Assembly (NCBI GenBank): GCA_016788295.1
Contig: JAEUSY010000004.1
Span: forward strand, 1-64,000
Reading direction: 5' to 3'
Length of the DNA: 64,000 bases
From: Flavobacteriales bacterium
GTDB lineage: Bacteria > Bacteroidota > Bacteroidia > Flavobacteriales_F > PHOS-HE28
Shown piece after piece: positions 16,284-25,852 of this stretch (position 1 is its first letter; every line of letters begins with the position of its first letter). The translations under genes and the position numbers were made by a program. The notes under the pieces were generated by a model. The model ran no database searches, was not told where the DNA came from, and saw only the letters and a program-made list of their open reading frames with translations.

Positions 16284-19200
16284 AGGGCAGTTCTTTCACG
16301 GCGGGTTCAACGGATCCGGCACTTGGCATTTCTGCGTTCCAAGCCCAGGCAACAAGGCGACGGCCCTCATTGAGCGCAGCCAGCAGAATGGGCAGGATGA
16401 TGAGCGTAACGAAAGTGGCAATAGCCAGTCCGTACGCCACGGTGATGGCCATGGGGATGAGGAACTGCGCCTGAAAGCTCTTGTTGAGCGTGATGGGCAG
16501 CAGACCCACGACCGTGGTGAGCGAGGTGAGCAGGATGGGTCGCAGGCGCGAAAGTGCAGCGGTCCGAAGTGCTGAATAGAACTCCATGCCGGTCTTCAAA
16601 TTGGCATTGAAGGTGCTGATGAGCACCAAGGAGTCGTTCACCATCACACCGATCAGCGCGATCATGCCGAAGAAGCTGAAGAGGCTGATCTGCACGCCGT
16701 GGATCCAGTGGCCCCAGCCGATACCGATGAACCCCAGCGGCAGACACAGCAGCACGGCCACCATCTGCCAGAAGCTACGCAGCGTGAGGACGATCATCGC
16801 GAACATGATGATAAGGGTGATGGGCAGCACGCGCATGGCACTGCCACTGACCTTGCGGCTCTGCTCGCCCTGGCCCTCGAAGCTGTAGCTGAGACCCGGA
16901 TACTTGGCGAGCAACGGAACCATGATCTCGGAAGCCACCACGCCTTGCGCATCAGTAGCGCTTTGGGCACTGCTGGCCAGATCGGCCTCCACACGCACTT
17001 CGCGCTTACCATCGAGGTGATTGATGGCGCGGATACCGCGCTCGATGTGATAGCTGACCAGCTCGTTGAGCGGGAACTGGCGACCATCGGCAGTGCGGAT
17101 GCGCATGTCCTCCAGATCACGCAGCGACGCACGTCCATCCTCCGCATAACGCACCCAGATCTTCACCTCGTCCTCGCCCCGCTGCACACGCTGCGTCTCC
17201 AGTCCGAAGAAGCCCTGCCTCACCTGGGCCGCCACATCCTGGAGCGTGAGGCCCAGGAGCTGGGCTTTGTCCTTGAGCTTCAGCACCACCTCGCGGTTGC
17301 CGGGGCGATCGCTGTCCACCACATCGCGCAGCATGGGCAGCTTCTGCAGTTCCCCGCGCAGTTCACGCTTTGCGGCATTGAGCTCGGCCAGATCATTGCT
17401 CCGCAATGAGACGGATACGGGCTTGCCGAAGGGCGTGGCGAGACCATACGTTAGGTTCTGCACACCGGGCACAAGACCGGCTCGTTCGCGCAGTCGGTTG
17501 GTGATCTCTTCGGCCCGGAAGCCGCGCTGCTCACCATCGAGCAGGATGATGTTCAGCTTGCCTTGTTCCGCACGTGGACCGAGGATGGTCTGCACCTTGA
17601 GGATCACATCGAGGCTGTCCTCCCGCGCAGCGCTCAGTTCGTCGTTGATGGCCCAGGCCAGGCGCTCGATGCGTTGCAGTTCGCTGAAGACCACGTTCTC
17701 GCGCGTACCGGTCACCATCTCCAGATCCACCGCCACGTCATCGCGTTCGATCACCGGAAAGAAGGTGGTCTTGATGATGCCCGCCCCGACCGAGCCGATG
17801 GTGATCGCGAGGAGGAAGAAGGCGATACCGATGGTGAACATGCGGTGGCGCATGATGCGATCGTAGAAGCCGGCATAACGCACATCGCGCAAGCGGCCCA
17901 TCACCCCATCCATGTAGGCCTCCAGTTTGTTCTTCGGTTCCCGGCTCAGGCCTTTGGAGTGGGCCACGTGCGCAGGGAGGATGAAGGCGGCCTCGATCAG
18001 CGAGAAGAGCAACGTGGCGATCACCACGAAGGCCAGCGCTGGCGCGAAATCTCCGAGGCGGCCTTCAATGAAGAAGAAGGTACTGAAGGCCGCAACGGTG
18101 GTAAGAACGGAGCTGATCACTGCAGGAAGCACCTTGTTGATGCCCTCGAACGCAGCTTTGATCGGTGGAAGACCGCGCTCGTATTCCTGATAGATGCTTT
18201 CGGTGATCACAATGCCATCATCCACCAGAATGCCCACCACGAGGATCATCCCGAACAGGCTCATCACATTGATGGTAATGAAGGCCGGAGCAAGGATGAA
18301 CATGCCTGCGAACGCCACTGGGATGCTGAAGGCCACCCAAAGCGCCAACCGCCAGTTGAGGAACAACGCGAGCACGATCACCACCAGGAAGAAGCCTTGG
18401 ATGCCGTTCTCCAGCAGCATGGCGATGCGCTGCCGCAATACGGTGGTGGCATCGTTGATCAACGTAGCCTGCACCGGTCCACCCCGCGCATTGAAGGTCT
18501 CCATGTACGCGATGGTGCTCTCTGCGATGAAGAGGATGTCCTCGCTCACCGTGCTGCTGACGTTGACCACCACCGCCGGCTTGCCGTTCACGTAATTGCG
18601 TGCCGGGTCCTCCGCCCACGTGTCGCGCACATCAGCCACATCCTTCAGGCGCAGTACACGGCCATCCGTTCCGGCACGCAGCACCACGTTCCGCAGTCCT
18701 TCGGCATCCTGGCGCTTGTCGCGAACACGGATCAACAGCTCTTCATCGGCGGTCTTCACCTTGCCGCCGGTGAGGTCGAGGTTGGCACCGCGCACCGCTG
18801 CAGCCGCCTGTGCGAAGCTGAGGTTGTTCGCCCGCAGATCCGCCTCACGGAACGCCACCTCCACCTCCTCATCGGGGTAGCCGGTCACCTCCACTTTGCT
18901 GATGCCACCGATGGAGCGGAGGTCCTGCTCAACGCGGCGAGCGATCAATTTCAACGCCTTCAGATCAACGCCATCGCCGCTAAGAGCGAAGGTGACGGCC
19001 GGGCGGATGTTCTCCAGCTTGAAGGTGCGGATGGGCTCCATGCCATCGGGCAGCGTGGGGATGCGCTCCACCGCGTTCTTCACGTCCTGCAGCACCACGT
19101 CCACATCATAGCCCTTGATCACCTCCACGATGATCACGCCACCGTTCTCCTGGCTCACACTGCTGATGCGTTCAACGCCCGTGACGCCCTTGATGTCATC

Positions 19201-19407
19201 CTCGATACGCAATACAACGCCCTCCTCCACTTCCTCTGGAGCCGCGCCCGGATAAATGATCTGCACCTGGATGGTGCGGCTCTCCACTTCGGGGAAGAGG
19301 GAACTACGCGTGGCCTTCAGCCCGAAATAGCCGAAGATCATGATCAACAGCATGACGGTATCCACCGCCACACTGTACTTGATGAAGTAAGCGGTCAGTC
19401 CCTTCAT
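16255..19407 (-). CDS. RND efflux transporter, inner-membrane pump
   Basis: This 1050-residue protein has the twelve-helix layout of RND pumps: one N-terminal helix, a large periplasmic porter loop (about 35-335), six helices (about 337-560), a second loop and five more helices. The proton-relay aspartates are present in helix 4 (GILVDDGIVITES, D396 and D397), which places it with hydrophobe/amphiphile (AcrB-like) rather than heavy-metal pumps, although in Bacteroidota substrate calls from sequence are weak. It overlaps the adaptor gene by 4 bases and is predicted to be repressed by the TetR gene at the head of the operon. Confidence 0.93.
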   Translation of the reverse strand: MKGLTAYFIKYSVAVDTVMLLIMIFGYFGLKATRSSLFPEVESRTIQVQIIYPGAAPEEVEEGVVLRIEDDIKGVTGVERISSVSQENGGVIIVEVIKGYDVDVVLQDVKNAVERIPTLPDGMEPIRTFKLENIRPAVTFALSGDGVDLKALKLIARRVEQDLRSIGGISKVEVTGYPDEEVEVAFREADLRANNLSFAQAAAAVRGANLDLTGGKVKTADEELLIRVRDKRQDAEGLRNVVLRAGTDGRVLRLKDVADVRDTWAEDPARNYVNGKPAVVVNVSSTVSEDILFIAESTIAYMETFNARGGPVQATLINDATTVLRQRIAMLLENGIQGFFLVVIVLALFLNWRLALWVAFSIPVAFAGMFILAPAFITINVMSLFGMILVVGILVDDGIVITESIYQEYERGLPPIKAAFEGINKVLPAVISSVLTTVAAFSTFFFIEGRLGDFAPALAFVVIATLLFSLIEAAFILPAHVAHSKGLSREPKNKLEAYMDGVMGRLRDVRYAGFYDRIMRHRMFTIGIAFFLLAITIGSVGAGIIKTTFFPVIERDDVAVDLEMVTGTRENVVFSELQRIERLAWAINDELSAAREDSLDVILKVQTILGPRAEQGKLNIILLDGEQRGFRAEEITNRLRERAGLVPGVQNLTYGLATPFGKPVSVSLRSNDLAELNAAKRELRGELQKLPMLRDVVDSDRPGNREVVLKLKDKAQLLGLTLQDVAAQVRQGFFGLETQRVQRGEDEVKIWVRYAEDGRASLRDLEDMRIRTADGRQFPLNELVSYHIERGIRAINHLDGKREVRVEADLASSAQSATDAQGVVASEIMVPLLAKYPGLSYSFEGQGEQSRKVSGSAMRVLPITLIIMFAMIVLTLRSFWQMVAVLLCLPLGFIGIGWGHWIHGVQISLFSFFGMIALIGVMVNDSLVLISTFNANLKTGMEFYSALRTAALSRLRPILLTSLTTVVGLLPITLNKSFQAQFLIPMAITVAYGLAIATFVTLIILPILLAALNEGRRLVAWAWNAEMPSAGSVEPAVKELPYEDLEEHRS

Positions 19408-20528
19408 GGCTTCACCGGGGCTACGCGCATGCCTTCAAAAGCCCCGCTCAGGCGATCGGTGACGACCACCTGTCCATTGGATAAGCCCGTCACCACGGCC
19501 TGCTCCACGCCTTGATGAAGGATGGTGACCGGCTGCTTCACGAGCGCGCTGTCAGCGACCGTGTAGAGCGCACCGTCCTCGAGCAAGGCGCTCCGGGGAA
19601 CGCTCACGGCATCGTTCAGCGAACCGGCCTCAATGCTGCCGCTGAGGTACTGTCCATCGCGCAGGCCCTTGCCGGTCACCTGTACAAAGAGCTTCACCGT
19701 TTGGGTGGACGCATCGATGCTCTCCCCTGTGCGGATGATGCGACCGTTCCAGCTGCCGGGGCCTTCCGAGCTGGTGAGGCGAAGGGTATCACCCACCTTC
19801 ACAAGAGCCAGTTCACCCGCACCGATGGCGGTCTCCAGCTCAAGCGAACCAGGTGCGATGAACTCTCCGAGCCGTGTGCCTGGGGTGACGATGGTACCAG
19901 GCTCCACACCAGCGGCCGCCACCACACCATCGAACGCAGCGGTGATCACGTACTTGTCGCGTCGCTCGTAGAGGGCCCGAATGCCGTAGTACTGGTCCAG
20001 CACACCGCGGCCTGCGAGGTAGTTGCGTTCCTGTTCACTGGCCAGCTTCGGCAGCTCAGGCAGTTGTCCTTCCACCGGAACGCTCTTCAGGTAGGCATCC
20101 CATTTCGCTGCCTGCTCAGGAAGATCGATGCGCAGGTCGGGCACCAGCTGCACCAGGGTGCGCAGGAAGGCGCTCTGCTGGGCGTTGATCTGGGCGCGTA
20201 CCTCGCCGTCGTCGATGCGGAAGAGCACCTCGCCGCGGTTGAAGGCGACCCCTTCGCGGAAGGCCTTCCCGGTGCGCTGCAGGGTACCGCTGACCTCGGC
20301 AGTGAGCACCATGCGGTCCATGGCGCGCAGCCGACCAGTGATGGGAATGCTCAGGCGCACCGGGCCGTTCTGGGCGGCAATGGTGCGCACGGCACGGGCC
20401 TGCGCCGGTGCTTCGTTGCGCGGTGGCGATGCTTTGCTGCCCGCCAATTTCTTGCAGGTGCCGACACCTCCCACGATCAGGAGAAGGCCGAGGATAAGGG
20501 AGAGCCTACGCTTCAGGAGGTCGTTCAT
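19404..20528 (-). CDS. RND periplasmic adaptor (membrane fusion protein)
   Basis: This 374-residue protein has an N-terminal anchor helix (LSLILGLLLIVGGVGTC), with Cys26 possibly lipidated, then the HlyD-type order of half-lipoyl, hairpin, half-lipoyl (AFDGVVAAAGVEPGTIVTPG) and barrel domains (GDTLRLTSSEGPGSWNGRIIRTG), and a C-terminal membrane-proximal domain (VPRSALLEDGALYTVADS). It bridges the RND pump and TolC. Its ATG lies in the stop of the tetR gene (ATGA), indicating a single polycistronic transcript. Confidence 0.9.
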   Translation of the reverse strand: MNDLLKRRLSLILGLLLIVGGVGTCKKLAGSKASPPRNEAPAQARAVRTIAAQNGPVRLSIPITGRLRAMDRMVLTAEVSGTLQRTGKAFREGVAFNRGEVLFRIDDGEVRAQINAQQSAFLRTLVQLVPDLRIDLPEQAAKWDAYLKSVPVEGQLPELPKLASEQERNYLAGRGVLDQYYGIRALYERRDKYVITAAFDGVVAAAGVEPGTIVTPGTRLGEFIAPGSLELETAIGAGELALVKVGDTLRLTSSEGPGSWNGRIIRTGESIDASTQTVKLFVQVTGKGLRDGQYLSGSIEAGSLNDAVSVPRSALLEDGALYTVADSALVKQPVTILHQGVEQAVVTGLSNGQVVVTDRLSGAFEGMRVAPVKP

Positions 20529-21136
20529 GCGCGGATGGATCGGATGATGAATTCGGGAACGGTCTTGCGGCGCTTGAGGATCATGCGGCGAAAGGCTTCA
20601 TCGTTCATGCCATGGATGTGGGTGAGCATCGGTCGCGCCACGAAGGGGTGCGCACAGAGCGCCATCATGTTCACCAACAATTCGCGGGGTTCGATGTCGA
20701 TGATGCTACCCTTGGTGCGGGCCTCCTCCACCAGACGGAGAAAGCGCTGACGGCTGGACTCGCCGCGGTCGATGAAGGCCCGCAAGCCTTCCGGATCACG
20801 GTTCATCTCCTGCGCGATGAACAGCGGCAACAGCGGATCCTCGAGCATGCGCTCCATGTAAGCGGCCACAAAGCGCTCAATGGCATCGAAGAGGTCCGGA
20901 CTATCGGTAAAGGAGTTCCAGATGCAACTGAACTGCTGGTCCGCGCTGCCTTTGAAGACACCTTCGAACAAGCGTTGCTTGTCCCGGAAGTAGTAATGGA
21001 GCAGGGCCTTGTTGATGCCTGCCTCATCGGCCACTTCCTGCATGCGCGCTCCGGCCATGCCCTTGCGGATGAAGACCCGCCGGGCCGCAGCGAGGATGCG
21101 TTCCTCGGTGCCATGCTCCTGGTGAACGGTGGACAT
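20525..21136 (-). CDS. TetR-family repressor of the efflux operon
   Basis: This 203-residue protein has the canonical TetR N-terminal DNA-binding domain (ERILAAARRVFIRKGMAGARMQEVADEAGINKALLHYYFRDKQRLFEGVF, quoted in parts as RILAAARRVF, AGINKALLHYYFRDK). The C-terminal 150 residues are the variable ligand pocket and dimer interface. As first gene of the efflux operon with a palindrome 13 bases upstream of its start, it is predicted to be autoregulated and to de-repress the pump when it binds an inducer. Confidence 0.92.
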   Translation of the reverse strand: MSTVHQEHGTEERILAAARRVFIRKGMAGARMQEVADEAGINKALLHYYFRDKQRLFEGVFKGSADQQFSCIWNSFTDSPDLFDAIERFVAAYMERMLEDPLLPLFIAQEMNRDPEGLRAFIDRGESSRQRFLRLVEEARTKGSIIDIEPRELLVNMMALCAHPFVARPMLTHIHGMNDEAFRRMILKRRKTVPEFIIRSIRA

Positions 21137-21149
21137 GCGGCCGCAATAT

Positions 21150-21178
21150 TAACCATTTGGTTAAAGCAACCGGTTAAC
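21150..21178. promoter_or_regulatory. candidate TetR operator
   Basis: A perfect inverted repeat TTAACC-ATTT-GGTTAA (21150-21165) is followed by the palindrome AACCGGTT (21169-21176), so GGTTAA recurs with a 13-base period. The sites lie 14-42 bases upstream of the tetR start, in the AT-richest part of the spacer. The arrangement fits two overlapping dimer sites covering the promoter. Confidence 0.65.
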
Positions 21179-21301
21179 ACTGAGTGAAGCGTCCTTCCTG
21201 CCGAGCAAGGACAACGGGTCCAAGGCACTGGATGTGATCAACAAGGATGGCCGTTCTACCGGCACGTCGAGTATACGGAAGGTCCCGAATGGATCCCGAC
21301 G

Positions 21302-22663
21302 CTACCGCAACCACTCCACCTCCACGCGGCGCTCGCTGGGGTCGCGGCCGGTGCTGCGGCTATCGCCATAGTAGTTCACCAGCAGCCGCTCAGGGGCTAT
21401 GCCCCGCTGAAGGAGGTAGTTGCGCACGGCCTTGGCACGCTCCTCGCTCAAACGCAGGTTCACGGCCGCATCGCCACTACGATCGGTGTAGCCGGTGATC
21501 AGCACACGGTCCTGAGGCGAACGGGCCAGTTGCTCGAACACTTCGTTGAGCACCACGCGGTACTCGGGATCAAGTGTGGTGCTGTTCCGCTCGAAGCGGA
21601 TGATGAGGTTACGACCGGTGAGTGCACTGAGGTCGGCCAATGGATTGTTGTCGCCGCTGGAAGCCACTTGTCGAACATCGCGGACCTCCAGTTCCAATCC
21701 GCTCATGCGGTCCTCCAGGTCCTCCATGCGATCGCGCAGTTCCCAAAGCTCCTTGCGTTGGTCCATGCGGTCGATGCGTTGGTTGATGGCATCCAGTTCG
21801 TTCTTCAACCACAGATCGCGCTTCCGGACCTTGGCTTGTGGTGCGTTCGCATTCACGTTCGCCTCTGCCGACCGCTGGGCCATTTGCTCCATGAGCTGTT
21901 GGCCCAGCACGGGATCCACGCCACCATTGCCGGTATCGGCCAACTGAAGGTCGAGGGCGCAGAGGAAATTCTGCTCATCGAAGACGGTACCGCAGGTCGA
22001 ATTGATGCGCACCGTGGTGCCCGGGTCGGCACTCTCGCCACGCAGGACCTCCACACTGGCCAGCGGCAGCAGATCGGCACGCAGCTGACGTTCCAGTTCC
22101 TCGCGCTGCGACCTGACGTAATAGTAGATGGCGAGGTACTTATCCTGCTCGGCACCACCGTCCACGCCGAAGCGGGCCTGGCTCCAATCGATCCGTGTAA
22201 GTCGGTCCAGTTGGCGTCGTGTTGGTTCTGAAAGTGCCACTGCAAGCGCTTCAACCCCGAACTCTTTCGCGGCCGCCTTCACCATGGCATCAATGTCGCC
22301 CACCATACGCTCGGCAGGGAGATCGGCCTGCACACCATTGCGGGTGAAGTGTACACGAGTATCGAGGTAGGCCCCGATGGCGGCCTCCATCAACCGATCC
22401 AACATGAGGTGAGTACCGGACGGTACTCGGGCACTGGGCTGCCACTGGAAAGTGGCTGTGGCACCGGGCACTGTGCGCCAAACGGCCTGGAACAGGGGAT
22501 CCGCATCATCGCCCTCCTCACGGCCTTGCACGATGATGGTACCCGCACGGTCTTCACCCACCAACGAAAGTCCCGCACTTTCCTGAGCCGAGGCACGATG
22601 CACTTGACCGAACAACTGCAGGACCAGCATCAAAGCGAACGTCACTCTGCCCGAAGTCAACAC
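21302..22663 (-). CDS. OmpA-family outer-membrane protein
   Basis: This is an approximately 453-residue secreted protein. The C-terminal about 110 residues are an OmpA domain (IIRFERNSTTLDPEYRVVL, VLITGYTDRSGDAAVNLRLS, ERAKAVRNYLLQRGI). It is preceded by a coiled-coil (about 310-375; NELDAINQRIDRMDQRKELWELRDRM), and the N-terminal 250 residues are unassigned. The start is uncertain: GTG at 22663 gives a good signal peptide ending HRASA, while ATG at 22630 gives a short one lacking a basic n-region, and a GTG at 22714 is also possible. It probably ties the outer membrane to peptidoglycan. Confidence 0.8.
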   Translation of the reverse strand: MLTSGRVTFALMLVLQLFGQVHRASAQESAGLSLVGEDRAGTIIVQGREEGDDADPLFQAVWRTVPGATATFQWQPSARVPSGTHLMLDRLMEAAIGAYLDTRVHFTRNGVQADLPAERMVGDIDAMVKAAAKEFGVEALAVALSEPTRRQLDRLTRIDWSQARFGVDGGAEQDKYLAIYYYVRSQREELERQLRADLLPLASVEVLRGESADPGTTVRINSTCGTVFDEQNFLCALDLQLADTGNGGVDPVLGQQLMEQMAQRSAEANVNANAPQAKVRKRDLWLKNELDAINQRIDRMDQRKELWELRDRMEDLEDRMSGLELEVRDVRQVASSGDNNPLADLSALTGRNLIIRFERNSTTLDPEYRVVLNEVFEQLARSPQDRVLITGYTDRSGDAAVNLRLSEERAKAVRNYLLQRGIAPERLLVNYYGDSRSTGRDPSERRVEVEWLR

Positions 22664-22727
22664 ACATGCTGTGCGCTTCCCAATTGGACTGAGTGTTGAC
22701 CAGATCGCTTTCACAACGTGGTGATGA

Positions 22728-23135
22728 TCAGCGGAGCTGCAGATCGGCGAGTTGACGACGTTCGCGTGCCCAGCGATAGGCCTCTTCGCGCCAGCCGAAC
22801 ACCCTGAAAGGGAACGCGGGCTTGTGTACACGCCGGAACAGTTCGCCCTGCAGCCTGCCTTGCAGGTCGGTGGTGAACAGTGCCACTGGATGACCTTGTG
22901 CGCTGCACACGCGTCGCAGCAATTCACGCGCAGGCTCCTCCACCACCACGCGTTCGGGATACACCAGCAACACGGGTGCGGAACGTGTGGTATCCAATGC
23001 CGCGATCAACCGGATCAGCTCCTTCATGTCGCGCACCCGCATATTGGCACCAACGGCCAGTACCAGGTGCAGGATGCCATCTTCCTTCCACAGCTCAAAG
23101 GGGCTTTGGAACGCGGGCTTTTCCCATGTAAGCAT
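22728..23135 (-). CDS. small STAS/SEC14-like (DUF7793-type) protein
   Basis: This 135-residue soluble alpha/beta protein has the pattern of a short helix after the first strands (MRVRDMKELIRLIAALD), a buried strand with a conserved proline (APVLLVYPERVVVEEPARELLRR), a strand VALFTTDLQGRLQGELF and an end motif FRVFGWREEAYRWARE. It matches small Bacteroidota STAS/SEC14-like proteins, often annotated DUF7793, whose function is unknown. It lies upstream of and co-directional with the OmpA gene. Confidence 0.65.
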   Translation of the reverse strand: MLTWEKPAFQSPFELWKEDGILHLVLAVGANMRVRDMKELIRLIAALDTTRSAPVLLVYPERVVVEEPARELLRRVCSAQGHPVALFTTDLQGRLQGELFRRVHKPAFPFRVFGWREEAYRWARERRQLADLQLR

Positions 23136-23211
23136 GCCGAAAGCTAGGCCCGACCAGGAGGGCTTTGACCACCCTGTACGGTCATGATCTCCACGATCAT
23201 TGTGGAAAACC

Positions 23212-24879
23212 TCAGCGCGTCAGCACCTCCTCCAATACACGGCCCGTTGCCGCATCTGGCATGGTCATTCCCAGAAGCATGGAGATCGTTGGCGCAATGT
23301 CCGTGATGGACGTGCGGTGGAGCACCTCACCGGGCCGCACCCCCTGCCCATAGAACAGGATGGGTACATGGGTATCGTAGTTCCACGGTGCTCCATGGTC
23401 AGTGCCCTTCTTCAACATGCCGGTCCACCCCGGCGAATAGCTGGGTCGCAACACGAAGCAGACATCACCGCTGCGCGAAGGCATGAAGCCACGCTGGATC
23501 ATGTTGCGAATACCAGTGGGATAGGTCAAGCGCACCAGGTCGCTGGCCGTGAGCGCTTCGGCGATGGCGGGCTCTTGAAGCAACGCATCGGCCGCAGCAC
23601 GTTGCACAACAGCAGGATCCAGCTTGCGCGTGGTGATCAATGAATCATTCAGAAAGAGCTGCTCCTTTACGCGCTTGCGTACCCAGTTGCCCTCACCGTA
23701 CCGCGCTGACAATGCACGGTTGACCGCCCCAACCAGTTCAGGCATATCGACGTAACCGGCGCTGGCACGTTGGTCCTTCAGGTATTCGGGCACATCCACG
23801 GCAGCATGATCGGCGGTAAGAAAGACCGTGTAGCGTCCCTTGCCAACGTGTGCATCAAGCTCGGTGAGCAAGCGCGCCAGCTCACGATCAAGGCGGAGGT
23901 ACATATCCTCGATCTCCAACGCACGTGGGCCAACACTGTGACCGAGCTCATCCGGGGCGCTGTAGCTGATGGCGAGCAGGTCAGGCACATCGTCCTTCCC
24001 CAGCGATTCACCGATCATGGCGGCAATGGCCATGTCGGTGGTGATGGTGTTGCTTCCGGGCACGTACCGCAACAGTGCCGTATTGCGCCCGTTGGCTTCG
24101 AAGAGGGCTTTCAGGTCTACTGGCAGCGTGGCCTTCGCGGCACCCATCAAGGGTTCCTCATAGGGATTGTCGTCGGGCAATACCTGGTGGTACCGCTCAA
24201 TGGGCAGCAACAGGTCCCAAGTTCCACTGAGGTATTTGGTGGCGAGGCCCTGTGCATTGAAGTCGTTCACCCATTGGGGCAGTTCCTTCATGTACCACGT
24301 ACTGGTGGCAAAATGGCCCTCGGTGCCTTCAAAGAACCAGTAGGCCGCATCGCCGGTGCGCCCGATGGGCAGGATGGAACTGCGGTCCTTCATGGCGATA
24401 CCGATGGTGCGTGAACGACCATCGAAGCGACGCTCCAATTCATCAACGATGGAGCCGGAAAGCAGGTTGAAGGGCGAGCGCTGGCCCTTGTAGCCACCGC
24501 CTCCCACTCCGACCTCCTTATCATCCTGAACACAGTACAGGATGTTGCCGGTGGAACGAACGAACATGTCGTTGGCCACGATGCCGTGGTGCGCGGGCGT
24601 GGTGCCTGTATACACGCTGGCATGCCCCGGTCCGGTCTGGGTGGGTGCGTAGTCGAAGTGTGCGTCACGCAAGAAGGCGCCCTGACCCGCCAATCGCTTG
24701 AAACCGCCCTCGCCGAAATTGTTCCAATAGCGATAGAGGTAATCAGTGCGCATTTGGTCCACTACGATACCCACGACCAACTTGGGTGGATGCTGCCAGG
24801 TGGGCGCTTGCGCGGAAGCGACAAGCACCATTGCGCTTAGGGCGGACATGACCGATAGGCGAACGAACAAGGACTTCAT
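23212..24879 (-). CDS. PafA-like alkaline phosphatase superfamily protein
   Basis: This 555-residue secreted enzyme has a signal peptide (MKSLFVRLSVMSALSAMVLVASAQ). Motifs of the alkaline phosphatase superfamily are visible: the first metal aspartate in VVGIVVDQMRTDYLYRYW, the threonine nucleophile in TQTGPGHASVYTGT, further metal ligands in SAPDELGHSVGP and LTADHAAVDVPEYL. This is the layout of the Bacteroidota phosphate-irrepressible phosphatase PafA, a periplasmic Zn-dependent phosphomonoesterase. The start at 24879 lies 4 bases after the crcB stop; the upstream in-frame ATG lies within crcB. Confidence 0.88.
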   Translation of the reverse strand: MKSLFVRLSVMSALSAMVLVASAQAPTWQHPPKLVVGIVVDQMRTDYLYRYWNNFGEGGFKRLAGQGAFLRDAHFDYAPTQTGPGHASVYTGTTPAHHGIVANDMFVRSTGNILYCVQDDKEVGVGGGGYKGQRSPFNLLSGSIVDELERRFDGRSRTIGIAMKDRSSILPIGRTGDAAYWFFEGTEGHFATSTWYMKELPQWVNDFNAQGLATKYLSGTWDLLLPIERYHQVLPDDNPYEEPLMGAAKATLPVDLKALFEANGRNTALLRYVPGSNTITTDMAIAAMIGESLGKDDVPDLLAISYSAPDELGHSVGPRALEIEDMYLRLDRELARLLTELDAHVGKGRYTVFLTADHAAVDVPEYLKDQRASAGYVDMPELVGAVNRALSARYGEGNWVRKRVKEQLFLNDSLITTRKLDPAVVQRAAADALLQEPAIAEALTASDLVRLTYPTGIRNMIQRGFMPSRSGDVCFVLRPSYSPGWTGMLKKGTDHGAPWNYDTHVPILFYGQGVRPGEVLHRTSITDIAPTISMLLGMTMPDAATGRVLEEVLTR

Positions 24880-24883
24880 GTGA

Positions 24884-25252
24884 TCACGCGTTACGGGCGA
24901 GGATGTAGAAGACAATGAGGCACGCCCCCACGCTCAGCACGGTGTTGAGCAGGAAGAAGCCGATCTGGCCTTCGCGGAGCAGCAGGAAATTCTCGTAGCT
25001 GAAGGTGCTGAAGGTGCTGAACCCGCCACACACACCGATGGCCAGAAAAGCCTTCAGGGCATCGCGACCAGCCAATTCGCTCTGCATCCGCAAGGTGAGC
25101 CAGGCCAGAATGATGGCCGCGAGCACGTTGCTGGCCAGCGTGGCATAGGGGAACGCACCACGCAGATCAAGGGCGAGCAACAACCGGGTGATGCCATAGC
25201 GCATCAGGCTGCCCACTCCCCCTCCCAGAAAAACGGCGAACCAGATGTTCAT
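24884..25252 (-). CDS. crcB: fluoride channel CrcB/Fluc
   Basis: This 122-residue protein has four transmembrane helices. Family hallmarks are GGGVGSLMRYGITR in helix 1, the asparagine in ATLASNVLAA and the phenylalanine-box region GVCGGFSTFSTFSYE. Fluc proteins form dual-topology dimers that export fluoride. The gene sits between PAP2 and pafA with spacers of 3 and 4 bases, so it is translated from the same message, and no room exists for a fluoride riboswitch directly upstream. Confidence 0.93.
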   Translation of the reverse strand: MNIWFAVFLGGGVGSLMRYGITRLLLALDLRGAFPYATLASNVLAAIILAWLTLRMQSELAGRDALKAFLAIGVCGGFSTFSTFSYENFLLLREGQIGFFLLNTVLSVGACLIVFYILARNA

Positions 25253-25255
25253 GGG

Positions 25256-25852
25256 TCACATGGTCGTTGCGTGTCGCAGAAGACGACGGAAGGTGAAGAG
25301 AAAGACACCCCCTATGAGGGCCCCGTACAAGCCTCCCACCAACACATCACCCGGGTAGTGAACGCCCAGGTAAATGCGGCTGTAGGCAATGAGCGCGGCC
25401 CACACGAAAAGCGCAGGTGCCACCCACCGCGGCATACCGGCGAAAATGCCGGCCATGAAGACCGCGATGCCGAAGTGGTTGCTGGCATGTGATGAAACGA
25501 ACCCGAACCGGCCACCGCGATACAATTGACCATCACCACCAACGAGAAGGTGTATGCGGTCCTGCAATTCGGCTACATGGCTGGGACGCAACCGCTGCAC
25601 GGTGTTCTTGAACAGGAGCACGGAACCCGTGTCGGTACAGAGGATCATGAGCGCGATCACGGGCACCGCCAAGGCAAGTCCACGCCAACCATAGCGGCGC
25701 TGCAGCACCACAAGGAACAGCATATATAAAGGCACCCAGAGCTTCAGGTCGCTCACGTGCCACATGAAGGCATCGAGGCCTGGCCAATGCACACCGTTCA
25801 AGGCCAGGAAGACCTCGCGGTCCAGGGCATCGAGGCGGTGCAGCAGGCTCAT
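25256..25852 (-). CDS. PAP2-family membrane phosphatase
   Basis: This 198-residue protein has about five helices. The three PAP2 phosphatase motifs are visible: KNTVQRLRP, a variant second motif SSHASNHFG, and [13 protein letters not shown] with the catalytic His. Family members dephosphorylate lipid phosphates such as undecaprenyl pyrophosphate or phosphatidic acid, with the active site facing the periplasm. Its ATG overlaps the obgE stop (ATGA), so it is coupled to obgE. Confidence 0.9.
   Translation of the reverse strand: MSLLHRLDALDREVFLALNGVHWPGLDAFMWHVSDLKLWVPLYMLFLVVLQRRYGWRGLALAVPVIALMILCTDTGSVLLFKNTVQRLRPSHVAELQDRIHLLVGGDGQLYRGGRFGFVSSHASNHFGIAVFMAGIFAGMPRWVAPALFVWAALIAYSRIYLGVHYPGDVLVGGLYGALIGGVFLFTFRRLLRHATTM

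Noticed and set aside
17563-19515. 650-codon plus-strand frame opposite the RND pump
   Set aside because: The minus-strand pump has full family motifs; the opposite frame is rich in His/Asp/Glu without hydrophobic pattern, as expected from reverse-reading high-GC membrane genes.
21180-21300. Possible coding remnant (frame reading WPFYRHVEYTEGPEWIPT) between tetR and the OmpA gene
   Set aside because: It looks protein-like but is short, lacks a start and overlaps the OmpA 3' end; not enough to call a pseudogene.
24997-25020. Short CTGAAGGTG tandem repeat
   Set aside because: It encodes the conserved FSTFSTF segment of CrcB and is explained by protein sequence.
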